The translations under genes were made by a program, and so were the position numbers. Positions 1 to 13,780 of a stretch of 64,000 bases of DNA are shown here, piece by piece. The DNA lies in contig QANU01100881.1 of assembly GCA_003254905.1 (NCBI GenBank), forward strand, positions 62,001 through 126,000, in the 5' to 3' direction. Origin of the DNA: Nissolia schottii. Lineage: Eukaryota > Streptophyta > Magnoliopsida > Fabales > Fabaceae. The notes beneath the pieces were generated by a model. It made no database searches and was not told where the DNA came from. It was given only the letters and a program-made list of their open reading frames with translations. The first letter of the stretch is position 1. Every line of letters starts with the position of its first letter.

Positions 1-513
1 TGACTTAAGGAGAGAGTCAAAGGTTGCCCTATCCTCATAATTATTAAACTTGACCCAATTATTTGCTTTGGGTTCAACGGATAAACCTAATTAAATACAT
101 ACAAAAATACATTAAAATTTAATTTTTGAGTAGATTCATTAAAATTTATTATTATTGAATTGAGTTAGATATAATCTTCAACCCACGTGTACAATATAAC
201 AACAATTTTTTTTTGATAAATACAGTAAATTATTTATCATAAAATTTCCTTTATTGGTTAATTAAAATTCTTAATATATTTTGAGTTAAATTTTATGCAT
301 TGATAATATAAAATTATTTATTCAATCAAATTATTTTGAAATGTATGAATTTTTAAATAGTAGATGTGAGAGTCCAAAATAATTGATGTGACAAAATCTA
401 ATCAAATGACTATAAAAAATAATTTGACATTACTAATACATAAAAATTAATTGTCATTACTAATACATAAAAATAATTTGACATTACCAATACACAAAAA
501 ATATGCCTATTTT
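1..513. other. AT-rich intergenic DNA, no gene seen
   Basis: No open frame or recognisable element. Around 420-500 there are three short near-repeats of the phrase 'aatttgacattactaatac', a minor local duplication. Confidence 0.5.
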
Positions 514-793
514 TAGGGTTCTACTGGTTTATGGTCGGTCCGCGGGTCTAAACGGGCTGGTCTGCCAACCCGTTTATTTTTTAAAAAAAATTAAAATTCA
601 AAAAAATTAAAAAAGTTATTTAAAAAAATTCACGGGCCCACGGACTAGCCCGCGGGCCTAACGGGCTGGGCTTAAACGGGCTGATCTAATTTTTTTTCAA
701 ATTTTCGCGAGCTTATTTTTTGCATGTAAAGTCCGTCCATTTAACCGGGTAAACGGGGCGGGTCCACGGGCCGGGCTCATTTTGACAGCCCTA
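514..793. mobile_element. hAT-like non-autonomous element fragment
   Basis: The stretch is rich in alternating 'gggcc/cgggc' words (acgggctgg, ccgcgggcc, cgggccgggctc) in an AT-rich background. Its right edge at about 776-793 reads, on the minus strand, TAGGGCTGTCAAAATGAG, a terminus often seen on plant hAT-type non-autonomous elements. The left edge (tagggttctactgg) matches only loosely and I see no clear 8-bp target duplication, so the left boundary is uncertain. There is no coding capacity. Confidence 0.45.
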
Positions 794-2657
794 GATATAT
801 AGTTGCTTTGAAGGTCTGATTTTTTCCCCTTTCATTTTAAGCTTTTTTTTTTCTTTATTTTAGGTTCTTGATCTTTCAATGGACCTAAATGCCCCAAGTG
901 TTGAAATTAAAGAATGAGATTGCCAATAATTGTATGGGCTCATATTATAACAAGTATATTAGTTATTTATCATAAGGAGTTTGATTTTAGTGATCTAATT
1001 TTTTATAAGCCTGTTAGACTTAAAGAAAACGAATGTGAGCCTAAATGGGTAGATCTCAGTATTGGCCCATTAGGGGATAATAGGAACCCTGGTGAGCTTA
1101 TATACGTCAAGAACGGTTATGGTCCCCAACACACCAAATCGGAAAAACGTTTCACTTCTCCCCATCTGAAGAGAAACAGAAGGTCACATTGAGGAACTAA
1201 GGAGGTTTGGTTGAGGAAGGCCATAGAACTAACGCTCTCGTTCGCGATCAATTGTTGCAAGGGATTTCGATCAATAGGCACGGACACAGGTATTTATGAA
1301 ATCCTTTAATCCTTGATAATCTGATATGATGTAAATGGTAAATTCTAACAATTGCTTGATTTTATATCCACTCCACTTAAGATTAGAATGAAAGTCTCAT
1401 TTTTCATTTTAATTTCATATATACACCTGCACTTTTTTTTTTTTGAGTCTTCCCTTTCATTTATTCTTGGACAATGATGTTAAGAATATTTTTTTTCATA
1501 ACCTACTCTTGAATGCATTCTCAATTTGCTATATTCTTGTGCTTAAAAAAGTATGTTAATTGCATGTGGAGCACATTCTTAATCTGCTATGTTGTGCAAT
1601 GATTGGTTGTTAAGGATTGAATTCTTAATGTCAATGTGTATTGTGTTGTTTTCGAAGAATTTCTTATGGCAAAATCTTTCAAGTCTTGTTAATTTCTTGA
1701 AATTTCTCAAGTTATTTTTTTAAAGATAAAATGAATGTCTCTTCTGTACATTGTGTATGGTGTTACATATCAAACATATAATATTAATGGTTCCTTGAAT
1801 GGATGCATATTGCATGCCTCCTCATATACCGTCTTTATATATACTTTAAAAAATAAACAAATCTTTGTAATTTTGATGAAGAATTGTTGAGTACAAAACA
1901 ACTGGATATCTAGAATAATTGCAATAATAATAATAATAATAACCAAGAAATTAAAATAGCACTGCTTGTTTTTTGCTTGCAATTTAATAAGGATAGTGAA
2001 AAGTCAATAGTGAAAACTATTGTGCACATGCATAAAGTTGAGTGCTGATGCTAACTTTGAGGAAATATCATCTCTTTTATCCTCCAATGATCACTCTATT
2101 GGAGAAGTATGTTGCTGATGTTCAATTTACTTATCTTTATGTGAATGTGATGTGCCCTAAATAATCATACTTTTGGTAATTCTTGTTCAAATACTAATAT
2201 AAATAAATACTTTTTTCCTGGTAAATCAGTTTCTTTCATCTTAGGTCACCCAAGCAGATTCCTTATTTGATGATCTTCAAAGTTCTCTTTCATATATTAT
2301 GCTCTATAACATATATAGTTCACATCATGATCAAAATTTTGAGGAAAAAAAAAATTGATAACAATTTAAATTTAATGCAGATTTTGCAACCAAAACGAAC
2401 CAATGCGAAATGCCCACACCTAGCTCTATAGTGCATCATTGAACTTCCATTAGATGCACTAATACAACTGATGAGTGCAGTAACTAAGAATTTGGTATAG
2501 TTGTCAAAAGATTGAGGAAAGCAAATCGAAAAGCAGTGCATATTTTTTTGTCTTAAAGACAATTGGCTAGCTTCTTTTAATCCTCTCTGAAATTGTATGC
2601 ATCATAAGCATTGGATATCAGCTCGTGTTCAATGCATCGCTTGGTTTGAACTCATTC

Positions 2658-2712
<55 letters not shown>

Positions 2713-2934
2713 AAACAAGCTAGTTCTTTTTGTTTTAAAAAAAATGAAGAGACTACATTTAAAAGGAAAAACTACCCTGAAGGAAGAGAAAGAATTAGCA
2801 CCTCAACATTGTGTTGTGCTGTTTTGATCTCTGGTGGTTGTATGTTGAACTCTTGAACTGTTTTTTTGCGCCCTTGTTGATTACTTGGTTTAAGCTCATT
2901 TATATAAAAAAAATCAAAATGTCACTGTTTTAAA
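794..2934. other. Intergenic, no supported gene
   Basis: A 92-codon open frame at 914-1192 has no family resemblance I recognise, and its composition matches the surroundings. The rest is AT-rich with one long AT microsatellite. Nothing else is supported. Confidence 0.5.
2662..2709. repeat. (AT)n microsatellite
   Basis: About 24 uninterrupted AT dinucleotides, likely length-polymorphic between accessions. Confidence 0.95.
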
Positions 2935-4372
2935 AATTTGAGTCATGGAGAAGTTTAAAGACAAATTTGAGAAGGCAAAGACATCCAGACATTCAACAAA
3001 GGGTGGATGCACACTGGTGGGTCTGCTACCTTACACTCCATGTGACAAATAATGGTAACATTTTACATTTGTTTATTTAATTATCTAGTTTAATTTATTC
3101 AAGTTAATTTAGTTTACTAATATATTATATATTTAACTAAATAATGACTCGAGACTTGGGCAGGCCTCCCTTTAAGTCGGAGATTATTAGGCATACTCAC
3201 CTAAAGAAGGATGACAGGTGTGAGAAGACTATCTGGGTCAATTCACGGTAGGAGAATATGGCATTAAATATTAATTTACTCAATAATTAATTACTTCATT
3301 AAATGTATATTGTAAATTAAATTGTGTTTCTAACTATGTACTTTTTTTTTGTTATTTTACTTATAGATGTTGTATAATCAAAGGCTATATGAGGCGAGAT
3401 TGCAACAAACTCAGAGCCTTAGCTATGATGAAGGTGGAGCTGACGACATCCCATAATTTGATGGGGAGGCATTATGGTTGGAGGTCACTGACGGAATGAA
3501 TAGAAATCAAACATATGGGCAGGGTACAATTCTCCTCAAGATGACCAGGAGAGGGGGAGGGAGAAGACGATTGACTAGCACTTGTTTTGGGTTCACCATC
3601 TTGCCCACTGAGGATGATGTTTGTCGCATCGTTCATGGCCTCAATAATGAACTCCACGCCTAGGTGATGCGGTTGCAATAGGAGGTGACTTGTCTTCGAG
3701 CAGAGATAAAAACACAAAGGAAAAAGGAAAAATGGAAGATGTAGAAAAAGATGGCTCCAGTCTCTCCTGCATGTGGTCACACCTACAAGTAGGCGGATCA
3801 TCACAATTGCCTGACTTCTCCTTGTCTAGCAACTTGGAGGACGACAATGATGACAACTACATCCCCAACACTCTTGCCCTTGCCATGACGTAAACGATGG
3901 CGAAGATTCATTTAGTCCCGGATACACCCCCAGCTCCAGATCGCCACGCCACAACGATAACCACTCTATATTTTCTTTTTTATTTTAATATTATTTTAAT
4001 GAATATTAAATGTATTGGATATTTAATTTTGTTTTAATGAATATTAATTATGTTATGTACAATTATGGATTTTTTTTTTAAATTTTTGGCAAATATATCC
4101 ATTGGTAAATTAAATAATATTATTATATTACAACTATTTATCAACAGATATTGTCGATAACCATTTGCAAAAACATTATTCTTGTAACTATTTATCGGCA
4201 GATATATCTGTCAATACTTACCGTCAGATACAAAATTAGACGGTAACTAGTTAGCAATGAACACTATACTATCAGATACTTTTCGATGCAAAATCTATCG
4301 GAAAGATTCGTTGGTATTTTAACGAAATTCGTCATTAAATTTGCCGATATAGAGATTTTTTTTCTAGTAGTG
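2935..4372 (+). mobile_element. Degenerate CACTA (En/Spm) transposon, 5'-truncated
   Basis: Fragments in + strand frames resemble the plant transposase_24 family. Near 2990-3040 there is a HTGGSATLHSM-type motif. At about 3145-3250 a block reads LGRPPFKSEIIRHTHLKKDD followed by WVNSR. At about 3385-3560 a block reads YNQRLYEARLQQ, with a later GQGTILLK. Frame shifts and a stop near 3455 make it a pseudogene. The 3' end is clear: subterminal short repeats (atctatcggaaag, taccgtcagata) at 4150-4330 lead into CTAGTAGTG at about 4364-4372, the reverse complement of a CACTACTAG terminus. No matching 5' CACTA end is visible, so the left boundary is approximate. Confidence 0.7.
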
Positions 4373-6321
4373 CATTTTTAGGCTTGGTTTTCCTAAAGAA
4401 TTGCTTTAATGGATTTTACAGCGGTTGCTGCTAGCCAAGGACCATATCTTGGCTTCCCTAGATATAGAATTTTTCATTTTGACAACTATTTACCTCGTGA
4501 TCGACCTTACCACACCAACATCAGTAGTTTTGGATCTTCTCATACTTGAGTCAACTCCATATGTCTTGAAGAGGAACCCAAAAGCTAGTAATTAGCAACT
4601 CGTCAATGTTGTGTAAATACATATGTTGTAGGTTTTGATGATACCAAAAAGATCGATATCAATGAAATTACAACGAGGATACCGAAAAGATATCAATAAG
4701 ATTTCAATGCAAAATTGGAAAATGGCTATTCTGAGGTAAACTCCAAGCATTGGCAAATATACATTCATCAAGGAAAGCCTCAAGGCATTGAATATTCAAT
4801 TTTCAATATTTAAAGAACAAAGTCTAAACTAGTTCGAGTCTAATGAATCTCAGATAGGAGAAGTTTAGCAAAAAATAGGTGTAGCTAACTAAAGGTTATT
4901 ACATGATTACATTCACATTAAGTTAACCGTAGCTGTAATGGGCCGGCTATTCATGTAAGTTTGGCTTGCTCTTTACCCGGTAACATGATTACATGAGGCA
5001 ATACATAATCCAGCCTGCAAACTTACCAAATGCATTGACCAGATTAAATTGGAAAATGAGAGACCAAAAGAAGAAGGGGGAAAATTGAAAGGAAAAAAAA
5101 AAAAGAAGTTAACTTGGAAAAATGTAATGCACGCATTGCTGGTTGTCATGGATTGGAATTTGGATGGCATGGGGCTCCATAGAGCTTGACCAAAAGCCGT
5201 GGTCGTCACACATTCCAAAAAGCACCAATGCTTTATATGTGTGGTCATGCTTGATGAGTGGACAGACTTCCATTAGCATAAAGTAATGAACACAGATACT
5301 TTCAGGGAAGGAGCGTGGAACTTGCTTATGAACGCGTTACTTTATAGAGCTTGACCATAGTTGATTTGGGATATTGAATGGTTTTGCAATTATTGTGTTT
5401 GTACTCGTTCATTTACACCCACAATCACTTAGAGTGATGTTAGTGTGAGAGAGAGAGAGAGCTCACACGATTTGTGTCCGATTTTTCTAACTCTGAGATA
5501 AAGTATCCAAATCTCAAAATGTGAAAAGTGACTCCGGGGGTTTTACTCTATATGCAAAGTATAAACAGACCATCGTTCAATAACGTGAAAACAATACTGA
5601 AAGAACCTGCACTACCAAATACTCTTGCAGGATAGTGAATCTTACCATTGAATATTCTATGAATGATCTAAATTAAAACATAAAAGTAATGTGATTTTTT
5701 TAAACGATCATGTGACATTTTCATAATTTCTAACTTTGATATTCATAAAAAATTCAATAACCAATATTCACTTGTCTTACTTATATATAACTACTCATAT
5801 CATTAAAATCACGCGCGCGCACACACACATATATATATATGGTGCAGTAGAAATAAAAGTGCAACTAACTCCCTAATAAATTGAGCCCCATGAGAGTCTC
5901 CTAGAAGTAACAAATGAAGCTACGCATGAAGTTCTTTCAAATGTTTAAAGTTGTTGGATTGATGTAAATTGTCCTATTGGCATGAGTTTCAACAATTTTT
6001 CAGAAAGTTTGATTAGAGTTTGATTTCATAGGAGTAACAACTATATGTTCATAGGAGCCAACTGTCCTCCTTTATTTTAGAAAAAAGAAGACCCGGTCTT
6101 CCTAAGCTACCATTGGTCACCAGTACCGTTGCCGTAGGGGACCATTCCGACGAATTGAACAGTAAAACAAATTCGTTTTCTACTCCAAAGAAAAGCAGAG
6201 TTTCATTTCAAAGACCGTAGGCAAGTAAATAAAAGTTTGACTATTAAAGCCAGCAACTGCACATTATTTCAACCACATTGTATCTTGATATCCGGAGGAC
6301 AAGAATAGCAACAATTAATTA
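4373..6321. other. Intergenic and upstream region of the first DUF26 gene
   Basis: No coding region is supported. It holds a short GA run near 5447-5462 and a compound CG/CA/TA microsatellite at 5811-5840. The last 200 bases before the ATG should contain the promoter and leader; a W-box-like core TTGACT lies at 6237-6242, about 80 bases before the start codon, compatible with stress induction but too short to be diagnostic. Confidence 0.4.
5811..5840. repeat. Compound (CG)(CA)(TA) microsatellite
   Basis: Consecutive runs of CG, CA and TA dinucleotides, about 30 bases in all. Confidence 0.9.
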
Positions 6322-7341
6322 ATGGCTGCTCTTTCTTTAAGGCCGCTGTCCTTCGTTGGTTGCCTCATCACAATCATCATCACTTTCGTATCCAAAGCGA
6401 CTTCACAACAGTTCCATCACTTCTGCGATCACAATAACGACAGAGGAAACTACACAGCCAACAGCACCTACGCCACAAACCTCAACAGCCTCCTGTCCAC
6501 CCTCACATCCAACACAGACATCGACTACGGCTTCTACAATTCCTCATACGGCCAAAACGCGGACAAGGTCAACGCAATCGGACTATGCAGGGGAGACGTC
6601 AAGCCAGACGAGTGCCGCAGGTGCCTGAGCCAAGCCAGGGGCAACCTCACAGAGCTCTGCCCGAACCGGAAGGAGGCGGTTGGTTGGAGCCACGACGAGA
6701 TATGCATGCTGCGATACTCCGACCGCTTCATATTTGGCCACAACGAGATAGGGCCTGCTTATTACGCTTGGAGCTCAATCAATGCGACGGACGCGGATCA
6801 GTTCAATGTAGCGGTGAAGAGTTTGCTGGATAGCCTGAGAGGGAAAGCTGCTTCGGGCGACTCGCGGCTTAAATACGGTGCGGAGAGTGGGCCCGGCCCC
6901 GATAACCAAAGGGTATACGGTCTCGTCCAGTGCACGCCTGATTTGTCTGCGCCCGACTGTGATAACTGCCTTGCTGAGTCCATCAAGGTGCTCCCGGGTT
7001 GTTGTGATAACAGAATTGGTGCTAGGATCGTCAGGCCGAGCTGTTATCTTAGATACGAAATCTCGTCCTTCTTCTATCAGCCTCCTTCCCCAGCGGAGGC
7101 ACCCTCGCCTGCGCCACCACCATCTCTGCTTCCATTGCCAACACCGCAAGGTAGTTAACAATTGATACATGCGTACATTAAATTTTGAACGTGCCTTAAA
7201 TCTGAAGGTATTTAACTGGGATTATTAATTCTGGTTTGTGCAGGGATGAAAAACACTTCAGGCGCAGCTGCGATCGCTACAGTTACGGTCCCATCGGTGG
7301 CGGCATTGTTGTTGTGCTCAATATTGTTTGTCTCTATTTAA
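6322..7341 (+). CDS. Kinase-less DUF26/Gnk2 cysteine-rich protein, membrane or GPI anchored
   Basis: Exons are 6322-7150 and 7244-7341 (gt at 7151, cag ending 7243), giving 308 residues. A signal peptide covers about residues 1-28. Two Gnk2 (stress-antifungal, DUF26) domains follow, each with the C-X8-C-X2-C signature: CRGDVKPDECRRC and CTPDLSAPDCDNC. A proline/serine-rich linker occupies about 250-276. The second exon encodes only a small-residue stretch (NTSGAAA) and a hydrophobic tail, then stops directly after it. Full cysteine-rich receptor kinases continue from here into a cytosolic kinase, so this is a receptor-like form without a kinase. The tail could be a membrane anchor or a GPI-attachment signal. 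Its tandem partner at 9057 is closely similar through both ectodomains. It could be a pseudogenised kinase gene, but both exons are open and splice in frame. Confidence 0.85.
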
Positions 7342-9056
7342 GGATGAAATTAGTTGTATGTTTTCTAATAAGCATAGCTGCAGTGCAACTGCAACTGTTT
7401 CAGTGTGTTGAGTTTTCAACAAGTATATGGGTGGTAGAGCTAACCTGCCCATATATGATATTTCAGATTTTGAGTTTCTATTGTAATCAACTGAGTGATT
7501 GGATCCACTGCACCCAGAAGCTGATTATGTAGTGATGGTACGCTTTGAGAATTTATGTCGCATTATTCACGGTTTATTAATAATTAAAACTACCTAGTTA
7601 CAATTAGGTTGAGGGGCATGCACTGTCACCCACTCCAACAACTATTCTACTGCCATCTATCTTTTTCCTTGGTCGAACTTATTCGTCAATTCATTCAGAC
7701 TGTATGTTTCGTATAGCTTACTCCGAATTTAGAATTTTTCTTGATTACGATTGGAGGGGCATAGTCATCAATTTATTCACAATGCGTGCACGTTTCGTAT
7801 TATATTTAGGAAAACAAAAATGCTACATATACATCCAATTTCATACATCCATACATACACCATTAATAATGCACAAACTTTATTCTTATAAGTGCACAAA
7901 CATTACAAACTTGTAAATGATATTTTCAACTACACTTAATTAAGTGCACAAACATTACGTGAGTTAAAACACAAACTTTATGTATATAAGTACGGGATGT
8001 ATGTATGGTGCATGATTTTTTGTGTACGTATAGCAGAATTCATAGGAAAAATTGATACTAAGTACCATCTATATTAAAATTATTAAAAAAACCTAATACA
8101 TAATTAATTAGAAAGAAAGACCTCACCGTTTTTATAAGTAGACGATAATATCCTTTTCCATTTTCCCCAAATACTAATCCCTAAATTTGAAGGAAATTCA
8201 TGTTACTGTAAGTTTCGTATTATATTTGCTATAGAGTTGTAGATTATTCCAATTTTAGATTTGGTGTTGATTATGATTGGTGGTGCATATTAATCAATGC
8301 ATTCACAATCTAAGTTGATTATTCCAATTTTAGATTTGGTGCTGATTATGACTGGTGGTGCATATCAATGCATTCACAATCTAAGGTTCCAATTATATTT
8401 ATATACCCTATTGTTTTATCCAACTTTTTATCCATGGGACGACCAAAATCACAGTTTTGTTTAATTTTCAATCTCGATTAATGGAACATAAAAAATATCT
8501 CTTATAAATTCTTAGAATTTTTCAAATGTGTGTATAAGAGATAATTAAAATGAACAACTTTAATAATATTACAATGTAGAAGTGCAAGTACAAAAGCTAA
8601 AAGTAAAAGGAAGAGCTAAAAGAAAACTAATCTGAAAGCAAATTGCACAAGTAAAACAAGAATGAAATGAGAAAGGGTGAGAAGAGAAATAGAGGAGGTT
8701 GGGAATTTATACAAAATAAAAAAAAAAAAAGTGAAAATGGAATACTTGACGTTCTCTGATATATCTGTTGGCGTCGGGATGATGAGAAGATGTATAAGAT
8801 AACTTATCAAGCAAATACAAGTCCTATTTATTCTAATGGTAAGAGTCCTATTTATAAAAATTCCTACTTATAAAAAATTCCACAAATACATTTTGTTAAC
8901 GCGTATTTCAAATACATTCTTATGGCATGCGATCCACAATGGAGGCTTGTGATTGTCTTAGCCATAGCAATATTGGTCATAAAGTAGCAGCATCTGAAGA
9001 AATCTCTAGTACATCTTTACTCTTTCATTCATGTCCAAAAAGCTTGGATCTTTCTG
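7342..9056. other. Intergenic between the two DUF26 genes
   Basis: Contains the 3' UTR of the upstream gene and a direct duplication at 8242-8385, with a diverged third copy near 7690-7800. I searched for kinase-domain remnants that would explain the short upstream gene and saw none. Phrases such as 'gtgcacaaacattac' repeat around 7830-7960. Confidence 0.5.
8242..8385. repeat. Tandem direct repeat, unit about 70-75 bp
   Basis: Two adjacent copies both begin gattattccaattttagat and end at cattcacaatctaag. They differ by a few substitutions and a small deletion. A more diverged copy lies near 7725-7785 (gattacgattggaggggcat ... attcacaatg). Confidence 0.85.
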
Positions 9057-12218
<3,162 letters not shown>

Positions 12219-12571
12219 ATTTTGAACAACGTGGTTATATTCATAAGCATATTGTTCCATTTCATAATAAACAATATGAATTTTTCAACCAAAATACAAT
12301 ATGTCTAGGATCTCATGTAATTGTTCCTTTGCAATCTTTGTTTAAACCGTAACAGATACTTGTAATATCAATCTTCATTTTGTTATAATTTGAAAGTGTT
12401 GTATACTATGGCTATTTTTGCTACTACCTAGGTGCTCTGTCTCCAATGATAAAGTACTTTATCTGATATTGAAACCAACCGATAGGAAAACAAAGTTCCG
12501 TAAGAAGTTTGTTTTGGAACTTCTCATTGTCTTGGTAGTAGTCATAATTCATGTGGTATTTCCTTTATCAA
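12219..12571. other. 3' flank of the CRK gene
   Basis: Probable 3' UTR followed by AT-rich spacer. No gene is seen. Confidence 0.5.
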
Positions 12572-12580
12572 TTTTACATA

Positions 12581-13771
12581 GAGTTAATTATGTTTTTAGT
12601 CCCTGTAATATTTGAAAGTTTGGTTTTAGTCCACGTGCGAAAGTTAAAAGTTTGTTTTTAGTCCCTGGAGCTGGATGGGAGTTGACTGCGCTGACGTGAC
12701 CACTAATGGCACCGACGCGGCGTGCCACGTGCCATAACCCAAAATATTAAAATTTGACCCATACCCGGATTGCCCACCTGACCCCACCCAGATTTAATTT
12801 AAAAAAAGAAATTGAAACAGCCCCATTAACCCGTACCCCACCCCATCTGCATCCTCTCATCTCTCTCTCGAGCCCCACCCACCGCACCCCACCCCACCCC
12901 ACCGTTGTCTCTCTCCGCCGCTCCTCTCCGCCGCCGTCGTCCTCCTTCGCCAACCCACCATCCTCGCCGCACCCCCGTGTGCCAACCCACCCTAAACAAA
13001 CCTAATCAATTAAAAATCAGAATTATAAACCCTAACACTCAATATTCCCCCAAATTCAAGAACCCAATCAATATCAAATAACTCAAGGCGGGACTGTTAC
13101 TGTGAGAACGATGGAAAGAGGTGGCGGTGGAGAAAGATTACCTTTATGGAGAGAGGTCACGGTGGAGAGAGGTCACGGTGTCAATCTGGAGACGCGGAGG
13201 TGGGTGGCGCGGTTGAGGCTGCTACTGTGCGGGGGGTGGACAGATTAGAGAAGAGAGAAGCACGACGGCAAGGCGGCGAGGGCGTGGGAGAGAAGAGAGA
13301 AGCACGACGGATGGCGAGGGCACTCCACCAATTCTCGCCGAGATGGAAGGCACACAAGGGCGCGGAGACGAGGGTGGGTTAGCGAAGGAGGACGACGGCG
13401 GCGGCGGAGAGGAGCGGCGGGGAAAGACAACGATGGGGTGGGGTGGGGTGGGTGGGGATCGAGATAAAGATGAGAGGATGCAGATAAGGTGGGGTACGGG
13501 TTAAGGGGACTGTTTCAATTTTTTTAAAATTTTAAATTAAATCCGGTTTGAGTCGGGTGGACAATCCGGGTATGGGTCAAATTTTAATATTTTGGGTTAT
13601 GCCACGTGGCACGCCGCATCAGCGCCATTAGCGGCCACGTCAGCGCAGTCAACTCCCATTTAGCTCCAAGGACTAAGAACAAACTTTTAACTTTCGCAGG
13701 GACTAAAACTTTCATACAGGGACTAAAACCAAACTTTCAAGTTTTACAGAGACTAAAAACATAATTAAACC
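12581..13771. mobile_element. Mutator-like foldback element, about 400-bp arms
   Basis: The two ends are long inverted repeats: 12581-about 12983 and about 13349-13771. Both begin (outer edge) with a TTAATTATGTTTTTAGTC-type terminus and run through a CACGTGGCATAACCC-type block into GC-rich sequence. The element is flanked by ttttacata (12572-12580) and ttttacaaa (13772-13780), a 9-bp target duplication with one mismatch, as Mutator-type transposases make. Open frames inside the GC-rich arms are compositional and look like no known protein. It is non-autonomous. Confidence 0.85.
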
Positions 13772-13780
13772 TTTTACAAA

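Noticed and set aside
914-1192. 92-codon open frame
   Set aside because: No recognisable domain or exon context, and its composition matches the AT-rich surroundings.
6534-7170. Several open frames of 60-131 codons on both strands
   Set aside because: Shadows of the GC-rich DUF26 exon in other frames.
7342-9056. Lost kinase exons of the first DUF26 gene
   Set aside because: No kinase motifs (HRDLK, DFG, APEY) are visible in any frame of this interval.
12747-13430. Pro/His- or Gly/Arg-rich frames
   Set aside because: They lie in the arms and loop of the foldback element and reflect its GC-rich composition.
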